NCBI RefSeq assembly: GCF_023375815.1
Contig: NZ_CP067412.1
Span: 6,262,001-6,326,000 of the forward strand
Reading direction: 5' to 3'
Length of the DNA stretch: 64,000 nt
Origin: Pseudomonas sp. HS6
GTDB lineage: Bacteria > Pseudomonadota > Gammaproteobacteria > Pseudomonadales > Pseudomonadaceae
A program made the position numbers and the translations under genes. Within the stretch, counting starts at the first letter, position 1; the number at the start of each line of letters is the position of its first letter. Below are positions 16,267 through 26,145 of the stretch, piece by piece. The notes under the pieces are model-generated. The model had not been told where the DNA came from, did no database searches, and saw only the letters and a program-made list of their open reading frames with translations.

Positions 16267-19200
16267 AGCAGCACAAAGGCGTTTCGACCTGGTGCATCGA
16301 TCACCCGGTGGCGACGATTTTGCTGACCATCGCGCTGGTGCTGGTCGGGGTGATTGCCTTCCCGCGCCTGCCGATTGCCCCGCTGCCGGAAGCGGAATTT
16401 CCGACGATCCAGGTCTCCGCCCAACTGCCCGGCGCCAGCCCGGACACCATGGCCTCGTCCGTGGCCACGCCGCTGGAGGTGCAATTCAGCGCCATTCCCG
16501 GCATGACCCAGATGACCTCCAGCAGTGCGCTGGGCTCCAGTCTGCTGACCCTGCAATTCACCCTCGACAAGAGCATCGACACCGCCGCCCAGGAAGTGCA
16601 GGCCGCGATCAACACCGCCGCCGGCAAACTGCCGAAAGACATGCCGACCCTGCCGACCTGGAAGAAGGTCAACCCGGCGGACAGCCCGGTGTTGATCCTC
16701 AGCGTCAGCTCGACCCAGATGCCCGGCACCGAACTCAGTGACCTGGTGGAAACCCTGCTGTCGCGTCAGATCAGTCAGATCGATGGTGTAGGCCAGATCA
16801 ACATCACCGGTCAGCAACGTCCGGCGATTCGCGTGCAGGCCTCGGCGGACAAACTGGCGGCCATCGGCCTGACCCTCGCCGACATACGTCTGGCGATCCA
16901 GCAGACCAGCCTCAACCTCGCCAAAGGTGCGTTGTACGGCGAGTCGAGCATTTCCACCCTGTCGACCAACGACCAGTTGTTCCACCCCGAGGAATACAGC
17001 CAGCTCATTGTTTCCTACAAGGACGGTGCACCGGTTCACCTGAAAGATGTCGCCAAAGTCGTCAACGGTTCGGAAGATGCCTACGTGCAAGCGTGGGCCG
17101 GCGATCAACCGGGGGTGAACCTGGTGATCTCCCGCCAACCCGGGGCCAACATCGTCGAGACCGTGGATCGCATTCAAGCCGCCCTGCCCGGCCTCGAAGC
17201 CATGCTGCCGGCCTCGGTGCAGGTCAAGGTATTGATCGACCGCACCCAGACCATTCGCGCTTCGCTGCATGAAGTGGAAATCACCCTGCTGATTGCGATC
17301 CTGCTGGTGGTGGCGGTAATGGCGCTGTTCCTGCGCCAATTGTCGGCGACGATGATCGTGTCCGCGGTGCTCGGCGTGTCGCTGACCGCCAGTTTCGCCT
17401 TGATGTACCTGCTCGGCTTCAGCCTGAACAACCTGACGCTGGTGGCCATCGTGGTGGCGGTCGGGTTCGTCGTCGACGATGCCATCGTGGTGGTGGAGAA
17501 CATTCACCGTCACCTGGAAGCCGGCGACAGCATGCGCGAAGCGGCGGTCAAGGGCGCCGGCGAGATCGGTTTCACCGTGGTCTCGATCAGTTTCTCGCTG
17601 GTGGCCGCGTTCATTCCGCTGCTGTTCATGGGCGGCGTGGTCGGGCGTTTGTTCAAGGAATTCGCCCTGACGGCCACCTCGACCATCATGATTTCCGTGG
17701 TGGTGTCGTTGACGTTGGCGCCGACACTGGCGGCGCTGTTCATGCGCAAACCGGTGCACCACGCCCATGACAAACCGGGTTTCAGCGAACGCCTGCTCGG
17801 CTGGTACGAAAAAGGCCTGCGCCGCGCCCTCGCCCACCAGAAACTGATGATCGCGGTGTTTGGTGTTTCGGTGGCGATGGCCATTGGCGGTTACATCTTT
17901 ATCCCCAAAGGCTTCTTTCCGGTGCAGGACACCGGTTTCGTCCTCGGCACCACCGAAGCCGCCGCCGATATTTCCTACAGCGACATGGTGAAAAAGCACT
18001 TGGCAATGGCCGAAATCGTCGCCGCCGACCCGGCCGTGCAGGCGTTTTCCCATTCGGTCGGCGTGTCCGGCAGCAACCAGACCATCGCTAACGGCCGCTT
18101 CTGGATCGCCCTGAAAAAACGCGGTGATCGCGATGTTTCCGCCAGCCAGTTCATCGACCGCATCCGCCCGCAACTGATGAAAGTCCCCGGCATCGTGCTT
18201 TACCTGCGCGCAGGCCAGGACATCAACCTCAGCTCCGGCCCGAGCCGTGCGCAGTATCAATACGTGCTCAAGAGCAACGACGGGCCGACGCTCGCCACCT
18301 GGACCCAGAAACTCACCGAAAAACTGCGCAGCAACCCGGCGTTCCGCGACATTTCCAACGACCTGCAACTGGGCGGCAGCATCACCCACATCAGCATCGA
18401 CCGCAGCGCCGCCGCGCGATTCGGCCTGACGGCGAGTGATGTCGACGAGGCGCTGTACGACGCCTTCGGGCAGCGGCAGATCAACGAGTTCCAGACCCAG
18501 GTCAACCAGTACAACGTGATTCTGGAACTGGACACCAAACAGCGCGGCAAGGCTGAAAGCCTCAACTATTTCTACCTGCGCTCGCCACTGAGCGGAGAAA
18601 TGGTGCCGCTGTCGGCGCTGGCCCGATTCGACGCGCCAACCATCGGCCCGCTGTCCATCGCTCACGACGGCATGTTCCCGGCCGCCAACCTGTCGTTCAA
18701 CCTGGCGCCCGGCGTGGCGTTGGGCGACGCGGTCATCCTGCTCAATCAGGCCAAGGCCGAGATCGGCATGCCGACCGCAATCAGCGGTAACTTCCAGGGT
18801 GCGGCCCAAGCATTCCAGAGTTCGCTGGCCAGCCAGCCATGGCTGATTCTGGCGGCGCTGGTGGCGGTGTACATCATTCTCGGTGTGCTCTATGAAAGCT
18901 TTGTCCATCCGCTGACGATCATCTCGACCCTGCCAGCAGCAGGCCTTGGCGCGGTGATCATGCTGTGGATCTGCGGCCAGGACTTTTCGATCATGGCTTT
19001 GATCGGGCTGGTGTTGCTGATCGGCATCGTGAAGAAAAACGGCATCCTGATGATCGACTTCGCCCTTGAAGCGCAGCGTCATCGCGGGCTGTCGCCGCAA
19101 GACGCGATTTTCGAGGCGTGTATCACGCGGTTCCGGCCGATCATCATGACCACCCTCGCCGCCCTGCTCGGCGCCCTGCCGCTGATGCTCGGCTACGGCA

Positions 19201-19364
19201 CCGGCGCTGAACTGCGCCAGCCGCTGGGGATCGCCGTTGTCGGCGGCCTGCTGGTCAGCCAGATGCTGACGCTGTTCACCACACCGGTCATATACTTGTG
19301 GCTTGAGCGGCTGTTCCACAAGCCCAAACCATCGCCCGTCGCGGCGCTGGCAACGACAGACTGA
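16263..19364 (+). CDS. RND multidrug efflux permease (MdtB/MuxB-like)
   Basis: 1033 residues, the normal size for a proton-driven HAE1-type RND transporter with 12 membrane helices and two large periplasmic loops. Visible motifs: GVIAFPRLPIAPLPEAEFPTIQVSA after helix 1; helix 4 VGFVVDDAIVVVENIHRH with the paired aspartates of the proton relay; helix 10 LIGIVKKNGILMIDFA with the relay lysine. The sequence resembles the MdtB/MdtC/MuxB/MuxC branch. No outer-membrane factor gene follows; a chromosomal TolC/OprM-type channel would be needed. Substrates are unknown. Confidence 0.94.
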   Translation: MKQHKGVSTWCIDHPVATILLTIALVLVGVIAFPRLPIAPLPEAEFPTIQVSAQLPGASPDTMASSVATPLEVQFSAIPGMTQMTSSSALGSSLLTLQFTLDKSIDTAAQEVQAAINTAAGKLPKDMPTLPTWKKVNPADSPVLILSVSSTQMPGTELSDLVETLLSRQISQIDGVGQINITGQQRPAIRVQASADKLAAIGLTLADIRLAIQQTSLNLAKGALYGESSISTLSTNDQLFHPEEYSQLIVSYKDGAPVHLKDVAKVVNGSEDAYVQAWAGDQPGVNLVISRQPGANIVETVDRIQAALPGLEAMLPASVQVKVLIDRTQTIRASLHEVEITLLIAILLVVAVMALFLRQLSATMIVSAVLGVSLTASFALMYLLGFSLNNLTLVAIVVAVGFVVDDAIVVVENIHRHLEAGDSMREAAVKGAGEIGFTVVSISFSLVAAFIPLLFMGGVVGRLFKEFALTATSTIMISVVVSLTLAPTLAALFMRKPVHHAHDKPGFSERLLGWYEKGLRRALAHQKLMIAVFGVSVAMAIGGYIFIPKGFFPVQDTGFVLGTTEAAADISYSDMVKKHLAMAEIVAADPAVQAFSHSVGVSGSNQTIANGRFWIALKKRGDRDVSASQFIDRIRPQLMKVPGIVLYLRAGQDINLSSGPSRAQYQYVLKSNDGPTLATWTQKLTEKLRSNPAFRDISNDLQLGGSITHISIDRSAAARFGLTASDVDEALYDAFGQRQINEFQTQVNQYNVILELDTKQRGKAESLNYFYLRSPLSGEMVPLSALARFDAPTIGPLSIAHDGMFPAANLSFNLAPGVALGDAVILLNQAKAEIGMPTAISGNFQGAAQAFQSSLASQPWLILAALVAVYIILGVLYESFVHPLTIISTLPAAGLGAVIMLWICGQDFSIMALIGLVLLIGIVKKNGILMIDFALEAQRHRGLSPQDAIFEACITRFRPIIMTTLAALLGALPLMLGYGTGAELRQPLGIAVVGGLLVSQMLTLFTTPVIYLWLERLFHKPKPSPVAALATTD

Positions 19365-19372
19365 GGCGGGTC

Positions 19373-20050
19373 ATGCGCGTTCTGATTATCGAAGACGAAG
19401 AGAAAACCGCGGACTACCTGCACCGCGGCCTGACGGAACAGGGTTACACCGTGGATCTGGCTCGCGACGGCATCGAGGGCCTGCACCTGGCGCTGGAAAG
19501 CGACTACGCGGTGATCGTTCTCGACGTGATGCTGCCGGGTCTCGATGGCTTCGGCGTACTGCGCGCATTGCGTGCACGCAAGCAGACGCCGGTGATCATG
19601 CTCACCGCCCGCGAACGGGTCGAAGACCGGATCCGTGGTTTGCGCGACGGTGCCGACGATTACCTCGGCAAACCGTTTTCCTTCCTCGAACTGGTGGCGC
19701 GCCTGCAAGCGCTGACCCGCCGCAGCGGTGGCCATGAACCGGTGCAGGTGAGCATCGCCGACCTGTGGATCGATCTGATCAGTCGCAAGGCCACCCGCGC
19801 CGGCACGCGACTGGATTTGACCGCCAAGGAGTTTTCACTGCTCAGCGTGCTGGCCCGGCGTCAGGGCGAGATCCTGTCGAAAACCGCGATTGCGGAAATG
19901 GTCTGGGACATCAATTTCGACAGCGACGCCAACGTCGTCGAGGTTGCGATCAAGCGTCTGCGAGCCAAGCTCGACGGGCCGTTCGACGAGAAACTGCTGC
20001 ACACCATCCGTGGCATGGGTTATGTGCTGGAGAGCCGTGGTGTCCAGTAA
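19373..20050 (+). CDS. OmpR/CusR-type response regulator
   Basis: 225 residues: receiver domain (1-115) with phospho-acceptor Asp51 (VIVLDVMLPGLDG) and the conserved lysine in LGKPFSF, then a winged-helix DNA-binding domain ending in VVEVAIKRLRAKLD and HTIRGMGYVLE. It belongs to the heavy-metal response regulator group (CusR/CopR/IrlR). It starts 8 bases after the pump gene and overlaps the sensor kinase gene by 11 bases, so pump and regulator are one operon. Metal response is inferred from family, not shown. Confidence 0.93.
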   Translation: MRVLIIEDEEKTADYLHRGLTEQGYTVDLARDGIEGLHLALESDYAVIVLDVMLPGLDGFGVLRALRARKQTPVIMLTARERVEDRIRGLRDGADDYLGKPFSFLELVARLQALTRRSGGHEPVQVSIADLWIDLISRKATRAGTRLDLTAKEFSLLSVLARRQGEILSKTAIAEMVWDINFDSDANVVEVAIKRLRAKLDGPFDEKLLHTIRGMGYVLESRGVQ

Positions 20051-21404
20051 TTCAATCGCCCTGCGCTTGAGCGGGATGTTCACGCTGGTGGCGCTGCTGG
20101 TGTTTCTGTTGATCGGCGGTGCGTTGTATCAGCAGGTGGACAAGGGCTTGGGGCTGCTGCCGGAAGCCGAGCTGGACGCACGCTACAGCGTGCTCGAATC
20201 CACCGTCGGCCGTTACGGCACGCCCGAGCATTGGGTCAAGATCAACAGCAAACTCAAGCTGCTGGGCGAAGAAGACAAACGCATCAGTTTCTGGATCAGC
20301 AGCGGCGATCCGCAGTACGAGTACGGCAATTTCACCCCGCTGATTCGCGACTTCGCCAATGGCCCGCTAGGCATGCGTGACCTGCAATTGCCCGACCAGC
20401 CCTACCCGTTGAAAGTGCTGGTCAGCCAGTTCCCGGCCAAGGACCAACGCCCGCCGCTGCGCTTCATGATCGGCATCGACACCGAGACCTTTCACCAGAC
20501 CCAGCACAATCTGCTGATCGCCTTGATCGGCCTGGCGATTGTCGGCGTGTTGATGGCTTCGGCGCTGGGTTACTGGGTGGCGCGGATCGGCCTCAAGCCG
20601 CTGATCAAACTGTCCCATGAAGCTCAAAGACTCGCACCACCGCTCAGAGCTGGACGCTTGCGTTTGTCGCCGCTGCCCCCGGAGCTTGAGCAGTTTGTCG
20701 ACTCATTCAACTCGACGCTGGAACGGGTTGAACAAGCTTATTCGCGGCTCGAATCCTTCAACGCCGATGTCGCCCATGAACTGCGCTCACCGCTGACCAA
20801 CCTGATCGGTCAGACCCAGGTCGCCCTGACGCGCGGGCGCTCCGCCGAACATTATTTCGAAGTGCTGCAATCCAATCTTGAAGAGCTGGAACGTCTGCGC
20901 TCGATCATCAACGACATGCTGTTTCTGGCCAGCGCCGATCAGGGCAGCAAGGCCACCAAACTGACCTCGACGTCACTCGCCGATGAAGTGGCGACCACCC
21001 TCGAATACCTCGACTTCATCCTCGAAGATGCGCAGGTCCAGGTTCGGGTGAGCGGCGACGCGCAGGTGCAGATCGAAATCGCCCATCTGCGCCGGGCCTT
21101 GATCAATCTGCTGAGCAATGCGGTGCAGCACACCGCACCGGGTCAGGTGATCGAAGTGCAGATCGCGGTCGAGGAGCATCAAGTCAGCATCGGCGTGGCC
21201 AACCCCGGTTCACCGATTGCCAACGAGCATTTGCCCCGACTGTTCGAGCGTTTCTACCGGGTCGATGCGTCGCGCAGTAACAGCGGCAATAACCATGGCC
21301 TGGGGCTGGCGATCGTCAAGGCGATTGCGCTGATGCATGGCGGTGATGTGTTCGTGCGCAGTGATCGCGGCATGAACACCTTCGGGATTCATTTGCCGGT
21401 CTGA
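20040..21404 (+). CDS. CusS/IrlS-type sensor histidine kinase
   Basis: 454 residues starting at a GTG (20040) with GGAG 7 bases upstream; the start overlaps the end of the response regulator gene. Membrane helix 1 (about 7-27), periplasmic sensor region (about 30-150), helix 2 (about 155-180), HAMP, the dimerisation/phosphorylation box FNADVAHELRSPLTNLIGQ with the histidine, and ATPase motifs N (LLSNAVQHT), G1 and G2 (NNHGLGLAIVKAI). Heavy-metal sensor kinase family by overall arrangement. It forms a pair with the preceding regulator. The ligand is unknown. Confidence 0.92.
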   Translation: MSSNSIALRLSGMFTLVALLVFLLIGGALYQQVDKGLGLLPEAELDARYSVLESTVGRYGTPEHWVKINSKLKLLGEEDKRISFWISSGDPQYEYGNFTPLIRDFANGPLGMRDLQLPDQPYPLKVLVSQFPAKDQRPPLRFMIGIDTETFHQTQHNLLIALIGLAIVGVLMASALGYWVARIGLKPLIKLSHEAQRLAPPLRAGRLRLSPLPPELEQFVDSFNSTLERVEQAYSRLESFNADVAHELRSPLTNLIGQTQVALTRGRSAEHYFEVLQSNLEELERLRSIINDMLFLASADQGSKATKLTSTSLADEVATTLEYLDFILEDAQVQVRVSGDAQVQIEIAHLRRALINLLSNAVQHTAPGQVIEVQIAVEEHQVSIGVANPGSPIANEHLPRLFERFYRVDASRSNSGNNHGLGLAIVKAIALMHGGDVFVRSDRGMNTFGIHLPV

Positions 21405-21569
21405 CCCCGCCCCGCATCACTCCCACGCTCTGTGTGGGAATGAACATCCCCTACTGATCTTTGCTTTTGCTGTAACAGTCATTTATGAAAATCACGCTGT
21501 TTCCCAACGCTCGGCAACCTTATCTTTGCCCGCACCAAACAGCACTTGCCAAGCAAGAAGGTTTTCAAG

Positions 21570-21791
21570 ATGTCCAACAGTATGGGTATTGCCAGCGCTT
21601 TCGTTTTGTCCTCATTGATCCTGTCGCCGATGGCGATGGCTGAAGAATCCCAGACGTTTGTAGCGCAAAACGCCGCTCGCGCTCACGCATTCGAACAGCA
21701 TCAGGCAGAAGTGATGGCCAAAGCCCAAGACGCCACGCAAGCCCCTCAGGCTGCAACTTCCCAGGCTCAGGCAGCCGAGAAAGACAGCTGA
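21570..21791 (+). CDS. Small secreted Ala/Gln-rich protein
   Basis: 73 residues from an ATG with AAGAAGG upstream. Signal peptide ends at MAMA. The mature peptide of about 50 residues is dominated by Ala, Gln and Glu ([36 protein letters not shown]) and lacks cysteine or tryptophan. Likely a helical periplasmic peptide. Unknown function. It has its own terminator at 21860-21887, which supports it as a real single-gene unit. Confidence 0.65.
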   Translation: MSNSMGIASAFVLSSLILSPMAMAEESQTFVAQNAARAHAFEQHQAEVMAKAQDATQAPQAATSQAQAAEKDS

Positions 21792-21859
21792 GTCGCGCAC
21801 CGCACAAAGTTTCCCTCGACGCGGTTGTTTGGCTCTTCCCGTTCAACCGTCGTCCTTCC

Positions 21860-21887
21860 AGGCCGCTGATTTTCAGCGGCCTTTTTT
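21860..21887 (+). terminator. Rho-independent terminator
   Basis: Stem AGGCCGCTGA / TCAGCGGCCT with a short loop followed by TTTTTT. It lies 69 bases past the small secreted protein gene and upstream of the porin. Confidence 0.88.
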
Positions 21888-21987
21888 CGTTGTGGTGTGC
21901 AAGCGGTCTGGTTCGTCTCTTACAATTAGAAACATCCCGCACCTCAAAACATTGAAGTGTCAGTTGACCCAAGGAGCTTTACCGCAC

Positions 21988-23304
21988 GTGCGTTACCCAG
22001 TTCGCTTCACTCCGCTGTTCATTGCAATTGCCGCAACGATTGCCCCCGCCGCCCACGCCGCCGAACCCGAAAAAGAAGGTTTCGTCGAAGGCTCGAGCCT
22101 CAACCTCAACGCCCGCAACTACTACATGAATCGCAACCGCTTGCAGAAAGCGGACGACAACATCGAGTGGGGCCAGGGTTTCCTCGGCAAATTCCAATCG
22201 GGCTACACCGAAGGCACGGTCGGTTTCGGCATCGATGCCCACGCCATGCTCGGTCTCAAACTTGATGGCGGTGGCGGTACAGACAACTCCAGCATCCTGC
22301 CGGTCAGCGATGGCAACGGCAAAGCGCCGGGTTCGTTCTCCACCGCGGGCGGCACCTTGAAAATGCGCGCGTTCGATACCGAACTGAAGGCCGGTGACCT
22401 GTTCCTCACCAACCCGGTGATCGCCGGCGGTGAAAGCCGCATGCTGCCGCAGACCTTTCGCGGTGTCAGCCTGACCAACCACAGCTTCGACGGCTGGATG
22501 ATCGAAGGCGGCCAGGCCAGCTTCACCAAACCGTACAACCAGAGCGGTCACAAACGCATCGGCACCTCGTACGGTACACTCGCCGAACACGATGACAGCC
22601 AGCACCTGAACTGGGCCGGCGTGGCCTGGAGCGGTGTCGAAGGCCTGACCAGCAGTCTGTATGCTTCCGAGCTGAAGGACATCTGGAACCAGTACTACTA
22701 CGACCTCGACTACACCTGGGCGCTGAACGATCTGGTGACCCTCAACCCGGGCCTGCACTTCTATCACACGCAGGACACCGGCGACGCGTTGCTGGGCAAC
22801 ATCGACAACAACACCTACAGCCTGCATTTCACCGTCGGCATCGGCAGCCACAGCGTCACCGCCGCGTACCAGCGGGTCAACGGCAACACGCCGTTCGACT
22901 ACATCAGTCAGGGCGACAGCATCTACCTCGACAACTCCCAGCAGTACTCGGACTTCAACGGCCCGAACGAGCGCTCGTGGAAACTCAAATACGCCTACGA
23001 CTTCGCAGGCGTCGGCATGCCTGGCCTGACCTCGGCGGTATCGTACTCGCGCGGCACGCTGGACCTGACCAAGGTCGACCCGGACAGCAAGGGCTACGCC
23101 TCGTGGTACAGCGCCGAAGGTCGCAACGCCAAGCACTGGGAGCGCGACATCGACCTCAAGTACGTGGTGCAAAGCGGCCAGGCCAAAGACCTGGCGGTAC
23201 GCCTGCAATGGGCGACCAACCGTGGCGGCAACGGTTACGGTGCACTGGACACTGACACAGATGAATACCGTGTGATCATCGACTACCCGATCAACGTCTT
23301 CTAA
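21988..23304 (+). CDS. OprD-family outer-membrane porin
   Basis: 438 residues from a GTG at 21988 ([11 protein letters not shown]...) with AAGGAGC 10-12 bases upstream. A signal peptide ends near PAAHAA. The mature N-terminus [20 protein letters not shown] and the C-terminal beta strands with [12 protein letters not shown] are typical of OprD porins, 18-stranded barrels that take up small substrates such as amino acids or aromatic acids. The specific substrate (OccD versus OccK subfamily) cannot be decided by eye. It is a single-gene unit flanked by terminators; no linked catabolic genes. Confidence 0.93.
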   Translation: MRYPVRFTPLFIAIAATIAPAAHAAEPEKEGFVEGSSLNLNARNYYMNRNRLQKADDNIEWGQGFLGKFQSGYTEGTVGFGIDAHAMLGLKLDGGGGTDNSSILPVSDGNGKAPGSFSTAGGTLKMRAFDTELKAGDLFLTNPVIAGGESRMLPQTFRGVSLTNHSFDGWMIEGGQASFTKPYNQSGHKRIGTSYGTLAEHDDSQHLNWAGVAWSGVEGLTSSLYASELKDIWNQYYYDLDYTWALNDLVTLNPGLHFYHTQDTGDALLGNIDNNTYSLHFTVGIGSHSVTAAYQRVNGNTPFDYISQGDSIYLDNSQQYSDFNGPNERSWKLKYAYDFAGVGMPGLTSAVSYSRGTLDLTKVDPDSKGYASWYSAEGRNAKHWERDIDLKYVVQSGQAKDLAVRLQWATNRGGNGYGALDTDTDEYRVIIDYPINVF

Positions 23305-23322
23305 GATCGGCGCTACAGTAAG

Positions 23323-23352
23323 AAGGCCAGCCTGATGCGCTGGCCTTTTTCT
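23323..23352 (+). terminator. Rho-independent terminator after the OprD porin
   Basis: AAGGCCAGC / GCTGGCCTT stem with a 7-base loop, then TTTTTTC. Located 19 bases past the porin stop. Confidence 0.92.
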
Positions 23353-23415
23353 TGCGTGTGCGGCAGCGACGTTTGTACAACTACGCTTATAAGACTCTTC
23401 AACCGATAACCCACC

Positions 23416-24921
23416 ATGATCGCGAGCCGTACCCCACCCGCTGCGGGCAAGACCGGACGCCCCGAGTTGCTGTTGATCCTCGGCAGTCTGCTGAGCGTCA
23501 TCGCGATTGTGTGCATCGTCACTTTTCTGCTGATTCGTGAGCACGCCAATGCTCAGGAATCGGCCACGCGCAGTGCCACCACCATCGCCCAACTGATCGA
23601 TGCCGATGTGCTGCGCACCGTCGAACTGTATGACCTGACCCTGCAAGGCCTGATCGCCGCCGCCCAGCGCGACGACCTGAAAAACGTGTCGCCGCAGATC
23701 CGCCACCTGGCGCTGTTCGACCGCTCGACGACGGCGCGTTTCAAGGGTGACATCCTGCTGCTCGACAAACATGGGGAGGTCATCGCCGATTCCTCGCGGG
23801 TCGAACCGCTGCCGGGCAATTTCGCCGACCGCGACTACTTTCTCGCCCACGCTTTCAACCGCGACACCGGCATGTTCATCAGCCGCCCTTTCAAGCCACG
23901 CTGCGACTGCGACGACGCCAACCAGTGGCGCATCAGTTTCAGTCGGCGGATTTCCTCGGACACCGGTGAATTCCTGGGCGTCGCGGTGGCGTCGATGAAG
24001 CTCGATTACTTCGACCAGTTGTTCAACAGCCTCGACATCGGTGTCGACAGCACGCTGAACATCATCAACAACGACGGCATCCTGCTGGCCCAGAAGCCCT
24101 ATCTGCAAAGCGATTCGATCGGCAAGAGTTTCGCCAACCGGCCCAATGTGGTGCGAATCCTGCGCGACCGCAGCGGCAATGGCAGTTTCAACAGCATCTC
24201 GAGCATGGATTATCAACAACGGCTGTACACCTACTCCCAGGTGGGCAATCTGCCGCTGAGGGTGATCGTGGCGCTATCAAGTGAGGAAGTGTTCGGGGCG
24301 TGGAAACGCACGGCCATTCTGATCAGTGGCGCCACCGGGGTGCTCTGCCTCGGCCTGTTGTGGCTGACCTGGCTGCTGGCCCGAGAGTTGCGTCTGCGGC
24401 AACGGGCCGAACATGAACTGGCGCAACTGGCGGCCACCGATGCCCTGACCGGCGTCGCCAACCGGCGGATGCTTGATCAAGCGCTGCGACACGAATGGTT
24501 TCGTGCCCAGCGCTCGGGCAAGGCGTTGTCGGTGCTGATGGTCGATGCCGATCACTTCAAGGCATTCAACGACCGGCATGGCCATCAGGCCGGGGATCAG
24601 GCACTGCGCGAACTGGCCAAGGTGATTACCGCCAATGTGCGGCGCCCGGCGGATCTGGTGGCGCGTTATGGCGGTGAAGAGTTCTCGGTGATCCTGGCCG
24701 AAACCGACAGCGTCGGCGCGCAACAGATTGCCGAGCATGTGCGGGCAGCGGTGGAACAGTTGCCGCGTCTGGAGGGGGATGAAATGCCGATGACGGTGAG
24801 CATCGGTATCAGCACCTGGACGGCGGCCAGCGAAATCAGTCTGGAACAGCTGATGTTTGCAGCGGACAAGGCGCTGTACCAGGCCAAGGAAGGTGGGCGG
24901 AATCGAGTCGTCGTGGCTTGA
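23416..24921 (+). CDS. Membrane-bound diguanylate cyclase
   Basis: 501 residues: membrane helix (about 20-40), an extracytoplasmic sensor region (about 45-290) that looks like a double-Cache fold, a second helix (about 295-320), and a C-terminal GGDEF domain (about 335-500). The active site reads YGGEEFSV (GGEEF, normally active), and an RPAD sequence five residues before it matches the RxxD inhibitory c-di-GMP site. It makes cyclic di-GMP from two GTP; product inhibition is expected. The signal is unknown. Followed by a REP doublet. Confidence 0.92.
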   Translation: MIASRTPPAAGKTGRPELLLILGSLLSVIAIVCIVTFLLIREHANAQESATRSATTIAQLIDADVLRTVELYDLTLQGLIAAAQRDDLKNVSPQIRHLALFDRSTTARFKGDILLLDKHGEVIADSSRVEPLPGNFADRDYFLAHAFNRDTGMFISRPFKPRCDCDDANQWRISFSRRISSDTGEFLGVAVASMKLDYFDQLFNSLDIGVDSTLNIINNDGILLAQKPYLQSDSIGKSFANRPNVVRILRDRSGNGSFNSISSMDYQQRLYTYSQVGNLPLRVIVALSSEEVFGAWKRTAILISGATGVLCLGLLWLTWLLARELRLRQRAEHELAQLAATDALTGVANRRMLDQALRHEWFRAQRSGKALSVLMVDADHFKAFNDRHGHQAGDQALRELAKVITANVRRPADLVARYGGEEFSVILAETDSVGAQQIAEHVRAAVEQLPRLEGDEMPMTVSIGISTWTAASEISLEQLMFAADKALYQAKEGGRNRVVVA

Positions 24922-24942
24922 CGGAGGCGGCCTTTCCGGACG

Positions 24943-25035
24943 CATCGCTGGCAAGCCAGCTCCCACAGAGTTTTTGCGGTGTACTGAGGATCTTTGGATA
25001 ACTGGAGAGCCTGTGGGAGCTGGCTTGCCAGCGAT
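24943..25035. repeat. REP doublet (REPIN), symmetric type
   Basis: Inverted arms at 24943-24967 and 25011-25035, both with the GCTGGCTTGCCAGCGAT core, unlike the heterotypic pairs at 5627 and 10396. It lies between two convergent genes (diguanylate cyclase and lpxC). Confidence 0.9.
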
Positions 25036-25070
25036 GAGGCCGGTACAGGCAATGCAAAACCTGCAGGCAT

Positions 25071-25097
25071 AAAAAAAGGCCACCCTAAGGTGGCCTT
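25071..25097 (-). terminator. Rho-independent terminator after lpxC
   Basis: Stem AAGGCCACC / GGTGGCCTT with a 4-base loop; on the minus strand it runs into TTTTTTT. It ends the dcw-lpxC transcription unit. Confidence 0.93.
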
Positions 25098-25121
25098 CAA
25101 AAAACTAGAGAGGTTTTTTAC

Positions 25122-26069
<948 letters not shown>

Positions 26070-26145
26070 TCAACAAAGGCTGGCGATGATAGCAGACCAT
26101 GCCTTTGCTGAACACCAATCACCTTCATAGCCCTGATACATTCCA

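Noticed and set aside
16119..19319. Very long open frame (1066 codons) antisense to the RND permease
   Set aside because: It mirrors the codon-position GC bias of the real gene, has no ribosome site, and its protein is His/Gln/Arg-rich without any domain. The sense strand encodes a complete RND transporter.
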